Notes: generated by a model not told the origin, from the sequence alone. A stretch of 64,000 bases of DNA from Leifsonia soli (GCF_013408745.1 NZ_JACCBJ010000001.1:2232001-2296000); one strand, 5' to 3'; counted from the stretch's first letter, positions 44,472-53,754 are shown. Numbers and translations are program-made.

Positions 44472-44873
44472 ATGATCTCGTCAGCGGTCGCCCTCAGCTA
44501 TCGCGACGCCCCGGCTGCGATCGCCTGGCTCGAAGCGCTCGGATTCGATGTCCTGCAACTGCAGTCCGGCGAGAACGGCTTCGTGCTGCACAGCGAACTG
44601 CGCTGGGCCGACACGGTCGTGATGGTGGCATCGAACGATGCGGCCTACCAGGTCGCCCCGCTCGTCGGGGTCTCCACCGGGATCGGCCTGTACCTCGTCA
44701 CCCAGGACGTCGACGGGATGTTCGCGCGCGCCGTCGACGCCGGCGCGAGGGTGGTCTTCCCGCCCGAGGACACGGAGTGGGGCAGCCGCCGCGCACGCGT
44801 GCTCGACCCCGGCGGCCGGGAGTGGAGCTTCGGGTCGTATCGCCCCGGCGAGCAGTGGAGCGCCTCCGCCTGA
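44472..44873 (+). CDS. VOC superfamily (glyoxalase/bleomycin-resistance-like) protein
   Basis: A 133-residue protein of two beta-alpha-beta-beta-beta units: SAVALSYRDAPAAIAWLEALGF opens the first, GIGLYLVTQDVDGMFARAVDAGARVVFPPEDTEWGSRRARVLDPGGREWSFG makes the second. His and Glu metal ligands of true glyoxalases are only partly present. Members bind or detoxify small molecules or act as dioxygenases. GGAGGAACC precedes the ATG. It converges on the DHA2 exporter gene. Confidence 0.82.
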   Translation: MISSAVALSYRDAPAAIAWLEALGFDVLQLQSGENGFVLHSELRWADTVVMVASNDAAYQVAPLVGVSTGIGLYLVTQDVDGMFARAVDAGARVVFPPEDTEWGSRRARVLDPGGREWSFGSYRPGEQWSASA

Positions 44874-44895
44874 ACGCGGTCGCCCCCAGTGGGCG

Positions 44896-46683
44896 TCACC
44901 CCTGCGCGAGGTCGCGGAAGAACCGGGTCAGCAGCGCCCGCGAGCGGTGATCGAGCCGGGAGGCCACCGCGCGGGCGCGGTTCAGGTCGGGGTCCGCCTC
45001 CAGGGCGTCCGCGAGCTGCTGCACCATGAGGGCGATGTCGTCGGCGGTGTGCTCCGCCGGTGCCTCCGCATCGGCCGCCTCATCCTCCTCGGCCGCCTCC
45101 GTCCCGTCGCCCGGCCGCCGGGCGCCGCCGCCCAGGGACACCGTCGCCAGCAGGCCGACGACCAGGAACCCGGCCGCGGCGAATGCCGCCCATCGCGTGC
45201 CGTCGCTGAACGCCTCCTTCGCGTCCGCGGCGACGGGAGCCGTCCGCGGGTCCTGCTCCAGCCCGGCGATGGCGGCCCCGGAGCTGTCGACCACCGCCGA
45301 CACGAGCTGGTCGCGCTGCGCGGCCGGAACCCCACGGTCGTCGAGCCGGGCATCGAACACCGCCGTCGCCGTGGCGAACAGCACGGTCCCGAGCACGGCG
45401 ATGCCCAGGGCGGAGCCGATCTGGCGCGCGGTGCTCGTGGTGCCGGAGCCCTGCCCGCTCTGCTCGACCGGCACATCCCGCAGCACCACGCCCGTGAGCT
45501 GCGCGGTCGCGAGCCCGACGCCGAAGCCGTAGACGAAGAGGAAGGGGATGAGCGCACCCCACGGGGTGGTGGACGAGATGACGAACCCGAGGCCGGCGAC
45601 CCCGACGATCTCGGCGACCAGGCCGACGCGGACGATCGTCACGGGGGCGATCCTGTTGCCGAACGCGCCGGCGAAGCCGCTCGCGAGGAAGGACCCGATC
45701 GCGAGCGCGAGCAGGATGAGGCCGGTGTCGAGCGCGCTGTAGCCGAGCACGTTCTGCAACCAGATCGGGAGCGCCAGGATGATGCCGAACTCGCCGAGCG
45801 ACACGATCGTCGCGGCGATGTTGCCGTTGCGGAACGAGGGGATGCGGAAGAGGTCGAGCGCCAGCATGGTGCTGCGGCCCGCCCGGATGCGCGAGCGTCC
45901 CCGCAGGACGAACAGCACTCCCCCGAGGACCGCCACGGCGAAGGCGATCGGCACAGGCGAGAGGTCGAACGGCCAGCGCCAGTCGCCGATCTCCGGTCGC
46001 GTGTCCACGAGCCACCAGCCGTAGGTCCGCCCCTCGATGAGCCCGAAGACGAGGCTCGCGGAGGTGACGACCGAGAGCAGCGCGCCCACCCAGTCCACGC
46101 TGCGCGCCGCCCGGGTGTCGCGGGACTCCGGCACCGTCGCGAGCACGCCGACGACGATGAGGATCCCGAGCGGGATGTTGATGCCGAACGCCCAGCGCCA
46201 CGAGAACGCCGTCGTCAGCCAGCCGCCGAGCAACGGGCCGAGCGCCGTCATGCCGCCGATGGTCGACCCCCAGACCGCGAAGGCGATCGCGCGCTCCTTC
46301 CCGCGGAAGTTCGCGTTGATGAGGGAGAGGGTGGTCGGCAGGACCATCGCACCGCCGACGCCCTGCAGCAGCCGTGCCCCGATCAGGAAGGCGCCCGTCG
46401 GAGAGAGTGCGGCCGCCACCGAGGCCAGCGTGAAGATCGTCACGCCGAGGAGCAGCATGCGGCGGCGTCCGAACCGGTCGGCCAGCGTCCCGAACACGAG
46501 CAGGAGGGCGGCGAACACGAGCGTGTACGACTCCTGCACCCACTGGACGCCGGTCGACCCGATATGCAGTTCGTCGACGATGGAGGGGATGGCGACGTTG
46601 ACGATCGTCGAGTCGACGATGATGAGCGCGACGCCGATGCTGATGAAGACCAGCCCGGCCCAGCGGGTACGTGGGGACATCAA
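44896..46683 (-). CDS. MFS drug exporter, DHA2 (EmrB/QacA) family
   Basis: A 595-residue 14-helix transporter. IVDSTIVNVAIPSIVDELHI is the DHA2 TM1 signature; FGTLADRFGRRRMLLLG is motif A; ARLLQGVGGAMVLPTTLSLINANF motif B; GSTIGGMTALGPLLGGWL motif C. The last 90 residues form a cytoplasmic tail rich in Asp/Glu/Ala (AAEEDEAADAEAPAEHTADD) with a helical end, longer than usual. It exports drugs by proton antiport. The 55-base gap to the divergent gene includes TTAGTCAGC and AAGCTTATGG, an imperfect dyad that may be a regulator site. Confidence 0.9.
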   Translation of the reverse strand: MMSPRTRWAGLVFISIGVALIIVDSTIVNVAIPSIVDELHIGSTGVQWVQESYTLVFAALLLVFGTLADRFGRRRMLLLGVTIFTLASVAAALSPTGAFLIGARLLQGVGGAMVLPTTLSLINANFRGKERAIAFAVWGSTIGGMTALGPLLGGWLTTAFSWRWAFGINIPLGILIVVGVLATVPESRDTRAARSVDWVGALLSVVTSASLVFGLIEGRTYGWWLVDTRPEIGDWRWPFDLSPVPIAFAVAVLGGVLFVLRGRSRIRAGRSTMLALDLFRIPSFRNGNIAATIVSLGEFGIILALPIWLQNVLGYSALDTGLILLALAIGSFLASGFAGAFGNRIAPVTIVRVGLVAEIVGVAGLGFVISSTTPWGALIPFLFVYGFGVGLATAQLTGVVLRDVPVEQSGQGSGTTSTARQIGSALGIAVLGTVLFATATAVFDARLDDRGVPAAQRDQLVSAVVDSSGAAIAGLEQDPRTAPVAADAKEAFSDGTRWAAFAAAGFLVVGLLATVSLGGGARRPGDGTEAAEEDEAADAEAPAEHTADDIALMVQQLADALEADPDLNRARAVASRLDHRSRALLTRFFRDLAQG

Positions 46684-46738
46684 AACTCCCTTGCCTGGAG
46701 ATTAGTCAGCAAGCTTATGGTCAGGTTACGCTGGATTC

Positions 46739-47503
46739 GTGAGCCGGTCCAGCAGAACCCGTCACCGCGTCCGGAACGCCGTCGTCGCGGTGCTCGGCGT
46801 CGTCCTCCTCGTGGTGATCGGCTTCCTCGCCTGGGCGTCGACGCCGATGATGGGTGAGCGCTCGGCCGCCCTGATGGCCTGGCGCGACCCGGCCGTCCGC
46901 ATCCATGACGCCGGCGACGCCGTCGTGATGGAGCCGACCGGAACGGCCTCCGGCGACGGCCTGGTCTTCGTCCCCGGCGCGCTCGTCGACCCGTACGCCT
47001 ACCTGAACAAGCTCTCCGGCGCCGTCGCCGCGACGGGCCTCACCGTCGTCATCACCAAACCGACACTCAACCTGGCGTTCTTCGACCAGCGCCCGCTCTC
47101 GACGTTCACCCGGCACGCCCCGCAGGTAACCGACTGGTACGTGGGCGGCCACTCCCTCGGCGGGGTGCGCGCCTGCCAGCTGGCCGAGCAGCCGGGCGTG
47201 ACCGGCCTCATCCTGTTCGGCTCATATTGCGCGAACGACCTCAGCGGCACCGACCTGCGGGTGCTGTCGATCGGAGGCACCCGGGACGGTCTGAGCACTC
47301 CCGCCAAGATCGCGGCCGGTCGCCCGCTGCTGCCCGACGACGCCAGGATGGTGCAGATCGCGGGCATGGACCACGCCCAGTTCGGCGACTACGGCGAGCA
47401 ACCCGGCGACCGGCCGGCCACGATCGACGACGAGACGGCCCGCACCCGGCTGACGCAGGCGCTCAGCGCCTTCCTGCGGGACGACGGATCGGGCGGCCGC
47501 TGA
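46739..47503 (+). CDS. Alpha/beta hydrolase, membrane anchored
   Basis: A 254-residue protein with one N-terminal membrane helix (about 14-34), then an alpha/beta hydrolase domain: GLVFVPGALVDPYAYLNKL forms the first strand and oxyanion region, WYVGGHSLGGVRACQLAEQ holds the nucleophile Ser, DGLSTP the Asp region and GMDHAQFGDYG the His. It fits the PF12695-like hydrolases of actinobacteria, whose substrates are unknown. TACGCT six bases before the GTG indicates a leaderless mRNA. It diverges from the DHA2 exporter gene. Confidence 0.82.
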   Translation: MSRSSRTRHRVRNAVVAVLGVVLLVVIGFLAWASTPMMGERSAALMAWRDPAVRIHDAGDAVVMEPTGTASGDGLVFVPGALVDPYAYLNKLSGAVAATGLTVVITKPTLNLAFFDQRPLSTFTRHAPQVTDWYVGGHSLGGVRACQLAEQPGVTGLILFGSYCANDLSGTDLRVLSIGGTRDGLSTPAKIAAGRPLLPDDARMVQIAGMDHAQFGDYGEQPGDRPATIDDETARTRLTQALSAFLRDDGSGGR

Positions 47504-47525
47504 CAGCGCACGGGGCACGACAGAC

Positions 47526-47562
47526 GACGCGGCCGTGCAGCGGGATGCTGCACGGCCGCGTC
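47526..47562. terminator. Bidirectional hairpin terminator between convergent genes
   Basis: A perfect 16-bp stem (47526-47541 with 47547-47562) with a 5-base loop GGGAT, 22 bases from both neighbouring stop codons. Confidence 0.75.
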
Positions 47563-47583
47563 GGGACGGGCTGATGCCGGGAC

Positions 47584-48243
47584 TTACTTGGCCGGGGGCA
47601 TCAGGACCGAGTCGATCAGGTAGACGGTCGCGTTGGCCGTCTTGACGCCACCGCAGATGACGTTGGCGTCGTTGACCTTCATCGAGTCGCCGGAGCCGCT
47701 GACAGTCACGTCAGAGCCCTCGACGGTCTTGTGGGTGCCGTCGATCTCGGAGGGCGAGAGCTGCCCGGGCACCACGTGGTACGTGAGGATCGAGGTCAGC
47801 GTGGCCGTGCCGGCATCGGTCTTCAGCGTGTCGATCGTCGCGGGGTCGATCTTCTTGAACGCGTCGTCGACCGGGGCGAAGACGGTGAAGTCGCCGCCGT
47901 TCAGGGTGTCGACCAGGTTGACCTGCGGGTTGAGCTTGCCTGAGACGGCTGCGACGAGCGTCGTCAGCAGCGGGTTGTTGCTCGCCGCGGTCGCCACCGG
48001 GTCCTCGGCCATGCCGGAGACGGAGCCGGCGCCCGACGGGACCTGCTTGGCGTAGGCCGCGCAGCCGGGGCCGACGAGGTCGGCGGCCGGGTCCATCTTC
48101 GAGGCGGACGGGGTGGACGAGCTCATGGAGCCCGAGTCGCTCGAGCCGGAGCTGGAGCTGCCCGAACCCGAGGAACAGGCGGTGAGGGTGAGGGCGGCTG
48201 CGGCCAGGATGGCTGCCGCTGCGAGACGAGCTGTGGATCGCAT
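47584..48243 (-). CDS. Fasciclin-domain lipoprotein
   Basis: A 219-residue lipoprotein: lipobox LTAC with Cys23, a Ser/Gly-rich spacer, then one fasciclin (FAS1) domain with [11 protein letters not shown], the H1-like [14 protein letters not shown] and H2-like [18 protein letters not shown] motifs, ending [12 protein letters not shown]. It resembles mycobacterial MPT70/MPT83. FAS1 domains mediate adhesion or ligand binding at the cell surface. The ATG follows AAGGAGAAGAACC. It diverges from a molybdopterin oxidoreductase gene, a pairing seen in SigK-controlled loci of other actinobacteria; no sigK is in this window. Confidence 0.9.
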   Translation of the reverse strand: MRSTARLAAAAILAAAALTLTACSSGSGSSSSGSSDSGSMSSSTPSASKMDPAADLVGPGCAAYAKQVPSGAGSVSGMAEDPVATAASNNPLLTTLVAAVSGKLNPQVNLVDTLNGGDFTVFAPVDDAFKKIDPATIDTLKTDAGTATLTSILTYHVVPGQLSPSEIDGTHKTVEGSDVTVSGSGDSMKVNDANVICGGVKTANATVYLIDSVLMPPAK

Positions 48244-48370
48244 GGTTCTTCTCCTTCGAGGGATGGTGACGATCGTTGCGGCCGCCGCGGGGCGGTCATC
48301 AGGGGTTCGGCCCCGGCGGCGAATCGGATTGGAAGCAATCCGCGGAGCCTCTCCGCCACGAACTCCAGGC

Positions 48371-49918
48371 ATGTCAGCGAAGAAGAGAATCGGCACCATC
48401 GCCCTGGCCGCACTCGCCGGGGCGGTGAGCGGTGGCGTGTTCCTCGGGGCGGCCGAACTGGTGGCCCTGCTGACGGTGCGCGACGCGAGCCCGATCGTCG
48501 CCGTCGGCTCGTTCGTGATCGACATCGTCCCCCGTTGGGCGAAGGAGCTGGCGATCGAGCTGTTCGGGTCGAACGACAAGCTGTTCCTGCTGGCGAGCCT
48601 CGGCGTCGCGGTGTTCGTCGCCGCCGCCGTCGCCGGAGTGCTGGAGCTGTGGCGGCGCGGGGTGGGTGTCGCCCTGTTCGCGGTCGCCGGCGTCGCGGCC
48701 GTCGTCGCGACGCTGACGCGCGCGGGCGCCAGCCCGTTCGGCTTTCTGCCGTCAGCGGTGGGGGCGGTGGCGGGAGCCATCGTGCTGCGACTGCTGATCG
48801 GCCGGCTGCGCGCCTGGCGCGGCGACACCGCCGGGTCGGACGCGGCGGGTGTCGACCGCCGCCGATTCCTGGTGCTCACCTCGGTCGCAGCGGCGGGAGC
48901 GCTGGTGGCCGGGGTCGGCTCGCGCCTGGGGTCCGCTGCCACGTCATCCATCGCCGCGGTGCGCTCGGCGCTGCGGCTGCCGGCCCCGGCCTCCCGGCTG
49001 ACGGTGCCCGCCGGGGCGGAGCTCGACGTCCCGGGGATCAGCCCGCTGTTCACCCCGAACACGGACTTCTACCGGGTGGACACGGCCCTCACGGTCCCGT
49101 CGGTCGACCCGGCGACCTGGCGTCTCACCATCGACGGGATGGTCGAGAAGCGCGTCGAACTGAGCTTCCAGGACCTCGTCGACATGCGCCCGTCGGAGTA
49201 CGGCGTCACCCTCACCTGCGTGTCGAACGAGGTCGGCGGCAATCTCGTGGGCAACGCGCGCTGGCTGGGCGTCCCGGTGCGCGACATCCTCGCCCTCGCC
49301 CGGCCACGGCGGGGAGCCGACATGGTGCTGTCGCGCAGCGTCGACGGCTTCACCGCCAGCACGCCCCTCGACGCCCTCACCGATGACGGCCGCGATGCGA
49401 TCCTCGCGATCGGCATGAACGGAGAGCCGCTGCCCCTCGAGCACGGCTTCCCGGTGCGGATGGTGGTCCCCGGTCTGTACGGCTACGTGTCGGCGACCAA
49501 GTGGCTCACCGAGCTGAAGGTGACGACGTTCGCCGCCGACCAGGCGTACTGGACCCCGCGCGGCTACAGCGCGAAGGCCCCGATCAAGCTCTCCAGCCGC
49601 ATCGACACCCCGCGCGTGGACAAGCCCCTCTCCGCCGGCCCGACGAAGATCGCCGGTGTCGCCTGGGCGCAGACGGTCGGCATCCGCAGCGTCGAGGTGC
49701 GGATCGACGGCGGCGACTGGCAGCAGGCGAAGCTCTCGACGCCGATCAACGCCGACACGTGGGTCCAGTGGTCGCTCGACTGGAATGCCACGGCGGGCAG
49801 CCACACGCTCGCCGTCCGCGCAACCGACCGGGCGGGCCGCGTGCAGGAGCAGAAGCGCACCCCGATCGCGCCGGACGGATCAACGGGCTGGCAGCAGACG
49901 CTGGTGCGGGTGGCGTGA
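48371..49918 (+). CDS. Molybdopterin-dependent oxidoreductase, sulfite oxidase family, membrane anchored
   Basis: A 515-residue protein. Four or so membrane helices occupy about residues 8-145, followed by an Arg-pair export-like motif [20 protein letters not shown] near residue 160. The sulfite-oxidase-type molybdenum domain starts [18 protein letters not shown], with [23 protein letters not shown] holding molybdenum ligand Cys283, then [23 protein letters not shown]-terminal Mo-co dimerisation domain ([22 protein letters not shown]) ends the protein. The electron acceptor and substrate are unknown; protein methionine sulfoxide or sulfite are possible. It diverges from the fasciclin gene over a 127-base gap. 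Confidence 0.88.
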   Translation: MSAKKRIGTIALAALAGAVSGGVFLGAAELVALLTVRDASPIVAVGSFVIDIVPRWAKELAIELFGSNDKLFLLASLGVAVFVAAAVAGVLELWRRGVGVALFAVAGVAAVVATLTRAGASPFGFLPSAVGAVAGAIVLRLLIGRLRAWRGDTAGSDAAGVDRRRFLVLTSVAAAGALVAGVGSRLGSAATSSIAAVRSALRLPAPASRLTVPAGAELDVPGISPLFTPNTDFYRVDTALTVPSVDPATWRLTIDGMVEKRVELSFQDLVDMRPSEYGVTLTCVSNEVGGNLVGNARWLGVPVRDILALARPRRGADMVLSRSVDGFTASTPLDALTDDGRDAILAIGMNGEPLPLEHGFPVRMVVPGLYGYVSATKWLTELKVTTFAADQAYWTPRGYSAKAPIKLSSRIDTPRVDKPLSAGPTKIAGVAWAQTVGIRSVEVRIDGGDWQQAKLSTPINADTWVQWSLDWNATAGSHTLAVRATDRAGRVQEQKRTPIAPDGSTGWQQTLVRVA

Positions 49919-49961
49919 GCCCCGCCGGCCGCCGCCATTCCGCCGGGCACCCGCGCGCGGC

Positions 49962-50153
49962 CTAGGAGCGCCCGGTCTCCGGCGGCGACGACGACGGGAT
50001 CAGCTGCGCAGGATCGTCGGAGGCGGCCATGGCGCGGTAGCGGGCCCACGACGCGAGTTGGTGGGCGGTCGGGGTCCGTCCTTCGTGGACGGCCGCAGCG
50101 ATCTCGTTCGCGTAGAGATCCCGCATCTCCTCTGCCTGCCGGCGAAGTGGCAC
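49962..50153 (-). CDS. Small hypothetical protein (63 residues)
   Basis: A short gene supported by a strong ribosome site (GGGAGGACACA) before GTG 50153. The product is one long helix with many charged residues (LRRQAEEMRDLYANEIAAAVHEG), then PTAHQLASWARYRAMAASDDPAQLIP. No export signal and no known family. The pattern of a helix followed by a turn could be a small protein-binding module. A longer frame upstream exists but lacks a ribosome site. Confidence 0.5.
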   Translation of the reverse strand: MPLRRQAEEMRDLYANEIAAAVHEGRTPTAHQLASWARYRAMAASDDPAQLIPSSSPPETGRS

Positions 50154-50242
50154 TGTGTCCTCCCTGAGGTTCAGCCCGTCCGGGCCCGTCCGGTCGTGCC
50201 GTCGCACGAACCGCCTCCCCCTATCATCGCCGACGTGCGTGA

Positions 50243-51166
50243 TCACCCCGTCCGGCTGCGCCGCGCGACGTCGAGGAGCGCGCGCAGCTCAGGGGCCGGC
50301 GGCTCGGCGCCGGCGTACACGGCCCGCAGCTCGCGGATGAAGCGCTGATCGCGGACGCGCACCCGGGCGAGACGTCCCGCCGCGATGTCGTCTCGGACGG
50401 CCAGGATGCTCACGACCGCAGGACCGGCCCCGGAGGCGACCGCTGTGCGGACCGCCGAGGTGGTCGGGAGCTCGAGGAGCGGTGGGGCCGGCGGATGACC
50501 GCTCGCCTCCAGGGTCTGCTCGACGCTGAGCCGGGTGCCCGAGCCGCGCTCACGCGTCACCAGCGGCGTCCGCGCGAGCTGCGACAGTGGGATGGAGGCC
50601 CTGCGCGCCCACGGGTGGGCCGGCGGGACGACGACCACGAGCTCGTCCCGGGCCACGGGAACCGCGGTGAGGGCGCCGACGTCCTGAGGGGATTCGATGA
50701 ACCCGAGGGTATGCGTTCCCGCCGCGACCAGCTCGAGCACCTGCCGGCTGTTCGTGGCCGTGATCGAGATCGCCGGCAGCCCGGGCACCGCGGACCGGCT
50801 CGTCAGGAGCCAGCCGGGCAGGAGATACTCGGCCACCGTGAGGCTCGCCGCGACGGAGACCGGCTCGTGGCGCCCGCGCAGGGCGGTGACGCCGGCGGAG
50901 AACCGCTCTGCGGCTTCCACGACCTCCGCCGCCCATTCCGCGGCCACGGCGCCCGCGGGCGTCAGCGTCGACCCGCGGGCCATCCGCTGGAGCAGAGGAA
51001 GGCCGATCCGGACTTCGAGCTGACGCATCCTGGCCGAGGCCGCCTGCTGCGTCAGGCCTGCCGCCCTCCCGGCCGCGGCGATCGAACCGGTCTCCGCGAC
51101 GGCGGAGAGCACCTTCAGCGAGACGATGTCGATGTCACCCACAATCGCTGCTTGTGCATCCACCAT
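50243..51166 (-). CDS. LysR family transcriptional regulator
   Basis: A 307-residue LysR protein: the helix-turn-helix is near residues 14-73 (LKVLSAVAETGSIAAAGRAAGLTQQAASARMRQLEVRIG), the effector domain has VSVAASLTVAEYLLPGWLL and ELVVVVPPAHPWARRASIPLSQLARTPLVTRERGSGT, as in CysL/YeiE-like regulators. It diverges from the TDT-family permease gene over 45 bases; the overlapping promoters (TAGCGT six bases before its own start, CAGACT before the permease) suggest that it controls the permease and itself. Confidence 0.92.
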   Translation of the reverse strand: MVDAQAAIVGDIDIVSLKVLSAVAETGSIAAAGRAAGLTQQAASARMRQLEVRIGLPLLQRMARGSTLTPAGAVAAEWAAEVVEAAERFSAGVTALRGRHEPVSVAASLTVAEYLLPGWLLTSRSAVPGLPAISITATNSRQVLELVAAGTHTLGFIESPQDVGALTAVPVARDELVVVVPPAHPWARRASIPLSQLARTPLVTRERGSGTRLSVEQTLEASGHPPAPPLLELPTTSAVRTAVASGAGPAVVSILAVRDDIAAGRLARVRVRDQRFIRELRAVYAGAEPPAPELRALLDVARRSRTG

Positions 51167-51171
51167 GAGGT

Positions 51172-51211
51172 GACGCTACTCCACCCGGGTGCGCGAAACC
51201 AGACTGGCGTC
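51172..51211. promoter_or_regulatory. Back-to-back leaderless promoters of lysR and the TDT permease gene
   Basis: Minus-strand -10 TAGCGT (51173-51178) and plus-strand -10 CAGACT (51200-51205) each lie six bases from their start codons. The 45-base gap leaves room for a single LysR site only. Confidence 0.5.
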
Positions 51212-52294
51212 ATGGCCCGCTTCACCCTCTCGAACGTCACCCCGAACTGGTTCGCCTCCGTCATGGGGACCGGGATCGTCGCGAACGCCGCGGCGGTGCT
51301 CCCCCTCCAGTTCCCCGGCCTCCGCCAGGCGGCCCTGGCGGTGTGGCTCCTGGCGTCCCTCCTCCTCGTGTTCCTCGTCACGGCGAGCGCCGTCCATTGG
51401 GCCCGCCACCGCGCAGTCGCGCGCACCCATCACCTCGACCCGGTCATGGCGCACTTCTACGGCGCACCCCCGATGGCGTTCCTCACGGTCGGCGCCGGGG
51501 CCATCCTCGTCGGCAAGGACCTCATCGGTACGCCCGCCGCTGTCGCCGTCGACGCGGCGCTCTGGACCATCGGCACCATCGGCGGACTGCTCAGCGCCGT
51601 CATCGTGCCCTACCTGGCGTTCACCCGGCACGAGAACACGGCGGACTCGGCGTTCGGGGGGTGGCTCATGCCCGTCGTTCCCCCGATGGTCTCCGCTGCC
51701 ACTGGTGCGCTCCTCCTCCCGGCGCTTCCCGCCGGGCAGGCGCGAGAGGGGATGCTCTTCGGCTGCTACGCGCTGTTCGGGCTCAGTCTCTTCGCATCCC
51801 TCATCATCATCGTCCAGCTCTGGCAGCGGCTGGCCGTCCACGCGGTCGGCCCGCGCGGCATGGTCCCGACGCTCTGGATCGTGCTCGGTCCCCTCGGTCA
51901 GAGCATCACCGCGGTCAACCTCCTGGCCGCGAACGCGGGCGGCGCGGTGTCACCCTCCACGGGACGGGCGCTGATGGACTTCGCCGTCGTTTACGGCGTC
52001 TCCACCCTCGGGTTCGCCCTGCTGTGGCTCGCCGTGGCCGCCGCCATCACCATCAGAACCGCGCGGGCCGGGCTCCCGTTCTCCCTGACCTGGTGGTCCT
52101 TCACCTTCCCGGTGGGCACCTGCGTGACCGGCACCGCCGGGCTGGCCGCCCACACGGGCCTGGTCGCGATCGGCGCGATCTCGGTCGCCCTCTTCGCCCT
52201 CCTCGTGGTCGCGTGGATCACGGTCGGCATCCGGACCGTCGGAGAGAACCTGGGCCGCCGCACGACCGCGAGAGGTGCCGTCCGCGCCGCGTGA
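51212..52294 (+). CDS. TDT (TehA/SLAC1-like) family permease
   Basis: A 360-residue protein with ten membrane helices. TPNWFASVMGTGIVANAAAVLP is the TDT opening, and AFGGWLMPVVPPMVSAATGALLLP plus LTWWSFTFPVGTCVTGTAGLAAHTG carry the conserved pore residues, including the gate Phe region. Family members export sulfite, tellurite or C4-dicarboxylates such as malate, or act as anion channels. The divergent CysL-type LysR regulator favours sulfite or organic-acid transport; this is inference. Confidence 0.88.
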   Translation: MARFTLSNVTPNWFASVMGTGIVANAAAVLPLQFPGLRQAALAVWLLASLLLVFLVTASAVHWARHRAVARTHHLDPVMAHFYGAPPMAFLTVGAGAILVGKDLIGTPAAVAVDAALWTIGTIGGLLSAVIVPYLAFTRHENTADSAFGGWLMPVVPPMVSAATGALLLPALPAGQAREGMLFGCYALFGLSLFASLIIIVQLWQRLAVHAVGPRGMVPTLWIVLGPLGQSITAVNLLAANAGGAVSPSTGRALMDFAVVYGVSTLGFALLWLAVAAAITIRTARAGLPFSLTWWSFTFPVGTCVTGTAGLAAHTGLVAIGAISVALFALLVVAWITVGIRTVGENLGRRTTARGAVRAA

Positions 52295-52344
52295 GGTTCC
52301 GCGCGCATTCTTCGGACCGCTGGGGCACGTTCCGAAGCAGTGCC

Positions 52345-52899
52345 CTACCGGCGACGTGGCTCGTCGTCCCAGGGCACGGGGGTCGTCGTGCCCTCCCGCC
52401 AGTCGTGACGGAGGATCGCGTAGGCGACGGAGGCGACGGGCCGCCCACCGGCCACCGGCCAGGCCTCGCGGTAGTGCGCTTCTTTGACCCACCCGCAGCG
52501 GAGGAACACCCGCCGCATCGCGACGTTGTCCTCCCTCGTCTGGCCCTCAAGACGGTCCACGTCCGCCCTGGTGCCGAAGACGTGGTCCGTCGTCGCGCGC
52601 AGGGCGAGCGTGCCGAGCCCCCGGCCGCGTGCCCGCCCGTCGATCCGGAGATCGACCAGCGGCGTCGGGTCGCTCAGATCCTCCAAGCGGACGGTCCCGA
52701 TCCGCTCGCCGCCCGGTCCTTCGAGCCAGAACGCCTCGTGGTCGTCATCGCCGTACGCGCCCGCATCGATCGCAGCGAGCACCGCCGCGCGATCGGGCCG
52801 CGTCACGACATGGAAGGGGAAGTCGTTGCCCGTCAAGAAGCTGACGAGGGCCTCGCGATCCGGCCCGTACGGATCGAGCGGACGCAGCGAGACGATCAT
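52345..52899 (-). CDS. GNAT family N-acetyltransferase
   Basis: A 184-residue RimJ/RimL-like acetyltransferase. VDLRIDGRARGRGLGTLALRATTDHVFG contains the acetyl-CoA loop R-G-R-G-L-G, and VDRLEGQTREDNVAMRRVFLRCGWVKEAHYREAWPV is typical of members acting on protein N-termini or small amines. The substrate is unknown. TAGAGT lies six bases before the ATG, so the mRNA is probably leaderless. The gene stands alone. Confidence 0.88.
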   Translation of the reverse strand: MIVSLRPLDPYGPDREALVSFLTGNDFPFHVVTRPDRAAVLAAIDAGAYGDDDHEAFWLEGPGGERIGTVRLEDLSDPTPLVDLRIDGRARGRGLGTLALRATTDHVFGTRADVDRLEGQTREDNVAMRRVFLRCGWVKEAHYREAWPVAGGRPVASVAYAILRHDWREGTTTPVPWDDEPRRR

Positions 52900-53007
52900 G
52901 CGCGCACTCTATCGTCCGCGGCGGGAGGCCGCGTGACATGCGGACAGGGCTGGGAGGCCGCCGCGCATCCACCCTTCTCCCACCGCCCCGCAGGTAGCCT
53001 CGTCGCC

Positions 53008-53754
53008 ATGACAGGACAACTCATCGCCCTGCCCGTCGGCGCGTCGCCGCTGCAGACGCAGACCGACCCCTCCGAGCTCGGCGGCATCGCCGGACTCGCC
53101 GCCCGGATCATGACCGCCCTCGGCGAGATCGGGGTCGGACTCTGCTCCCTGGCGGAGGTGGTGTTCCCGCCGATCCCGAGCGAGGTGATCCTGCCGTTCG
53201 CCGGGTTCCTCGCGTACCAGGGATCGCTGAACGTAGTGCTGGTGCTGCTCGCGGCGACACTGGGCAGCTTCGCAGGGGCCGCCCTCCTCTACGTCCTCGG
53301 GCGGCGGCTGGGCGAAGAGCGCGCCGTCCGGCTGCTGTCGCGGCTGCCCCTCGTCGAGGGGGAGGACTTCCGGAAGGCCGCCGACTGGCTCACCCGGCAC
53401 GGACGCGGGGCCGTCTTCTTCGGCCGGCTCGTCCCGCTGGTCCGGAGCCTGATCTCGCTCCCGGCGGGTGCGACGCGGATGCCGTTCGGCCGGTTCGCCG
53501 CGTTCACCCTCGCGGGGACGCTGCTGTGGAACGCGCTCCTCGTGGGCGCCGGGTTCGCGCTCGGCACCCAGTACCACCTGGTCGAGCGCTACACCGAGTA
53601 CATCGACATCGTGGTGTACGCCGCGGCCGGCCTGGTGCTCGGCTGGCTGGTGCTGCGCCGCATCCTGCGTCACCGCGGAACGCGACGGGATGTCGGCCCG
53701 TCGCGCGCAGACTCACGCCTCGCGAGTGATGGAGACCGAGACGAACAGTTCTGA
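53008..53754 (+). CDS. DedA family membrane protein
   Basis: A 248-residue protein of the DedA/SNARE-associated family: EVVFPPIPSEVILPFAGFLAYQG is the re-entrant loop, and GRGAVFFGRLVPLVRSLISLPAGATRMPFGRFAAFTLAGTLLWN is the conserved F-x-R-x-x-P-x-x-R-x-x-x-x-x-x-A-G motif. DedA proteins act in undecaprenyl phosphate or phospholipid recycling and in membrane-potential maintenance. TAGCCT seven bases before the ATG marks a leaderless mRNA. The last 42 bases overlap the convergent transglutaminase-like gene. Confidence 0.92.
   Translation: MTGQLIALPVGASPLQTQTDPSELGGIAGLAARIMTALGEIGVGLCSLAEVVFPPIPSEVILPFAGFLAYQGSLNVVLVLLAATLGSFAGAALLYVLGRRLGEERAVRLLSRLPLVEGEDFRKAADWLTRHGRGAVFFGRLVPLVRSLISLPAGATRMPFGRFAAFTLAGTLLWNALLVGAGFALGTQYHLVERYTEYIDIVVYAAAGLVLGWLVLRRILRHRGTRRDVGPSRADSRLASDGDRDEQF

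Noticed and set aside
46690..46730. Perfect operator for the second DHA2 exporter
   Set aside because: TTAGTCAGC and AAGCTTATGG form only an imperfect dyad and no regulator gene is adjacent, so it was left as a note.
48244..48370. SigK-type promoter between the fasciclin and molybdopterin oxidoreductase genes
   Set aside because: CCATCC and CGAAT-like words occur, but not with the spacing and distance to the starts expected for SigK promoters.
49962..50246. A 94-codon version of the small gene upstream of lysR
   Set aside because: The extra N-terminal residues lack a ribosome site and overlap the lysR stop; the GTG at 50153 is better supported.
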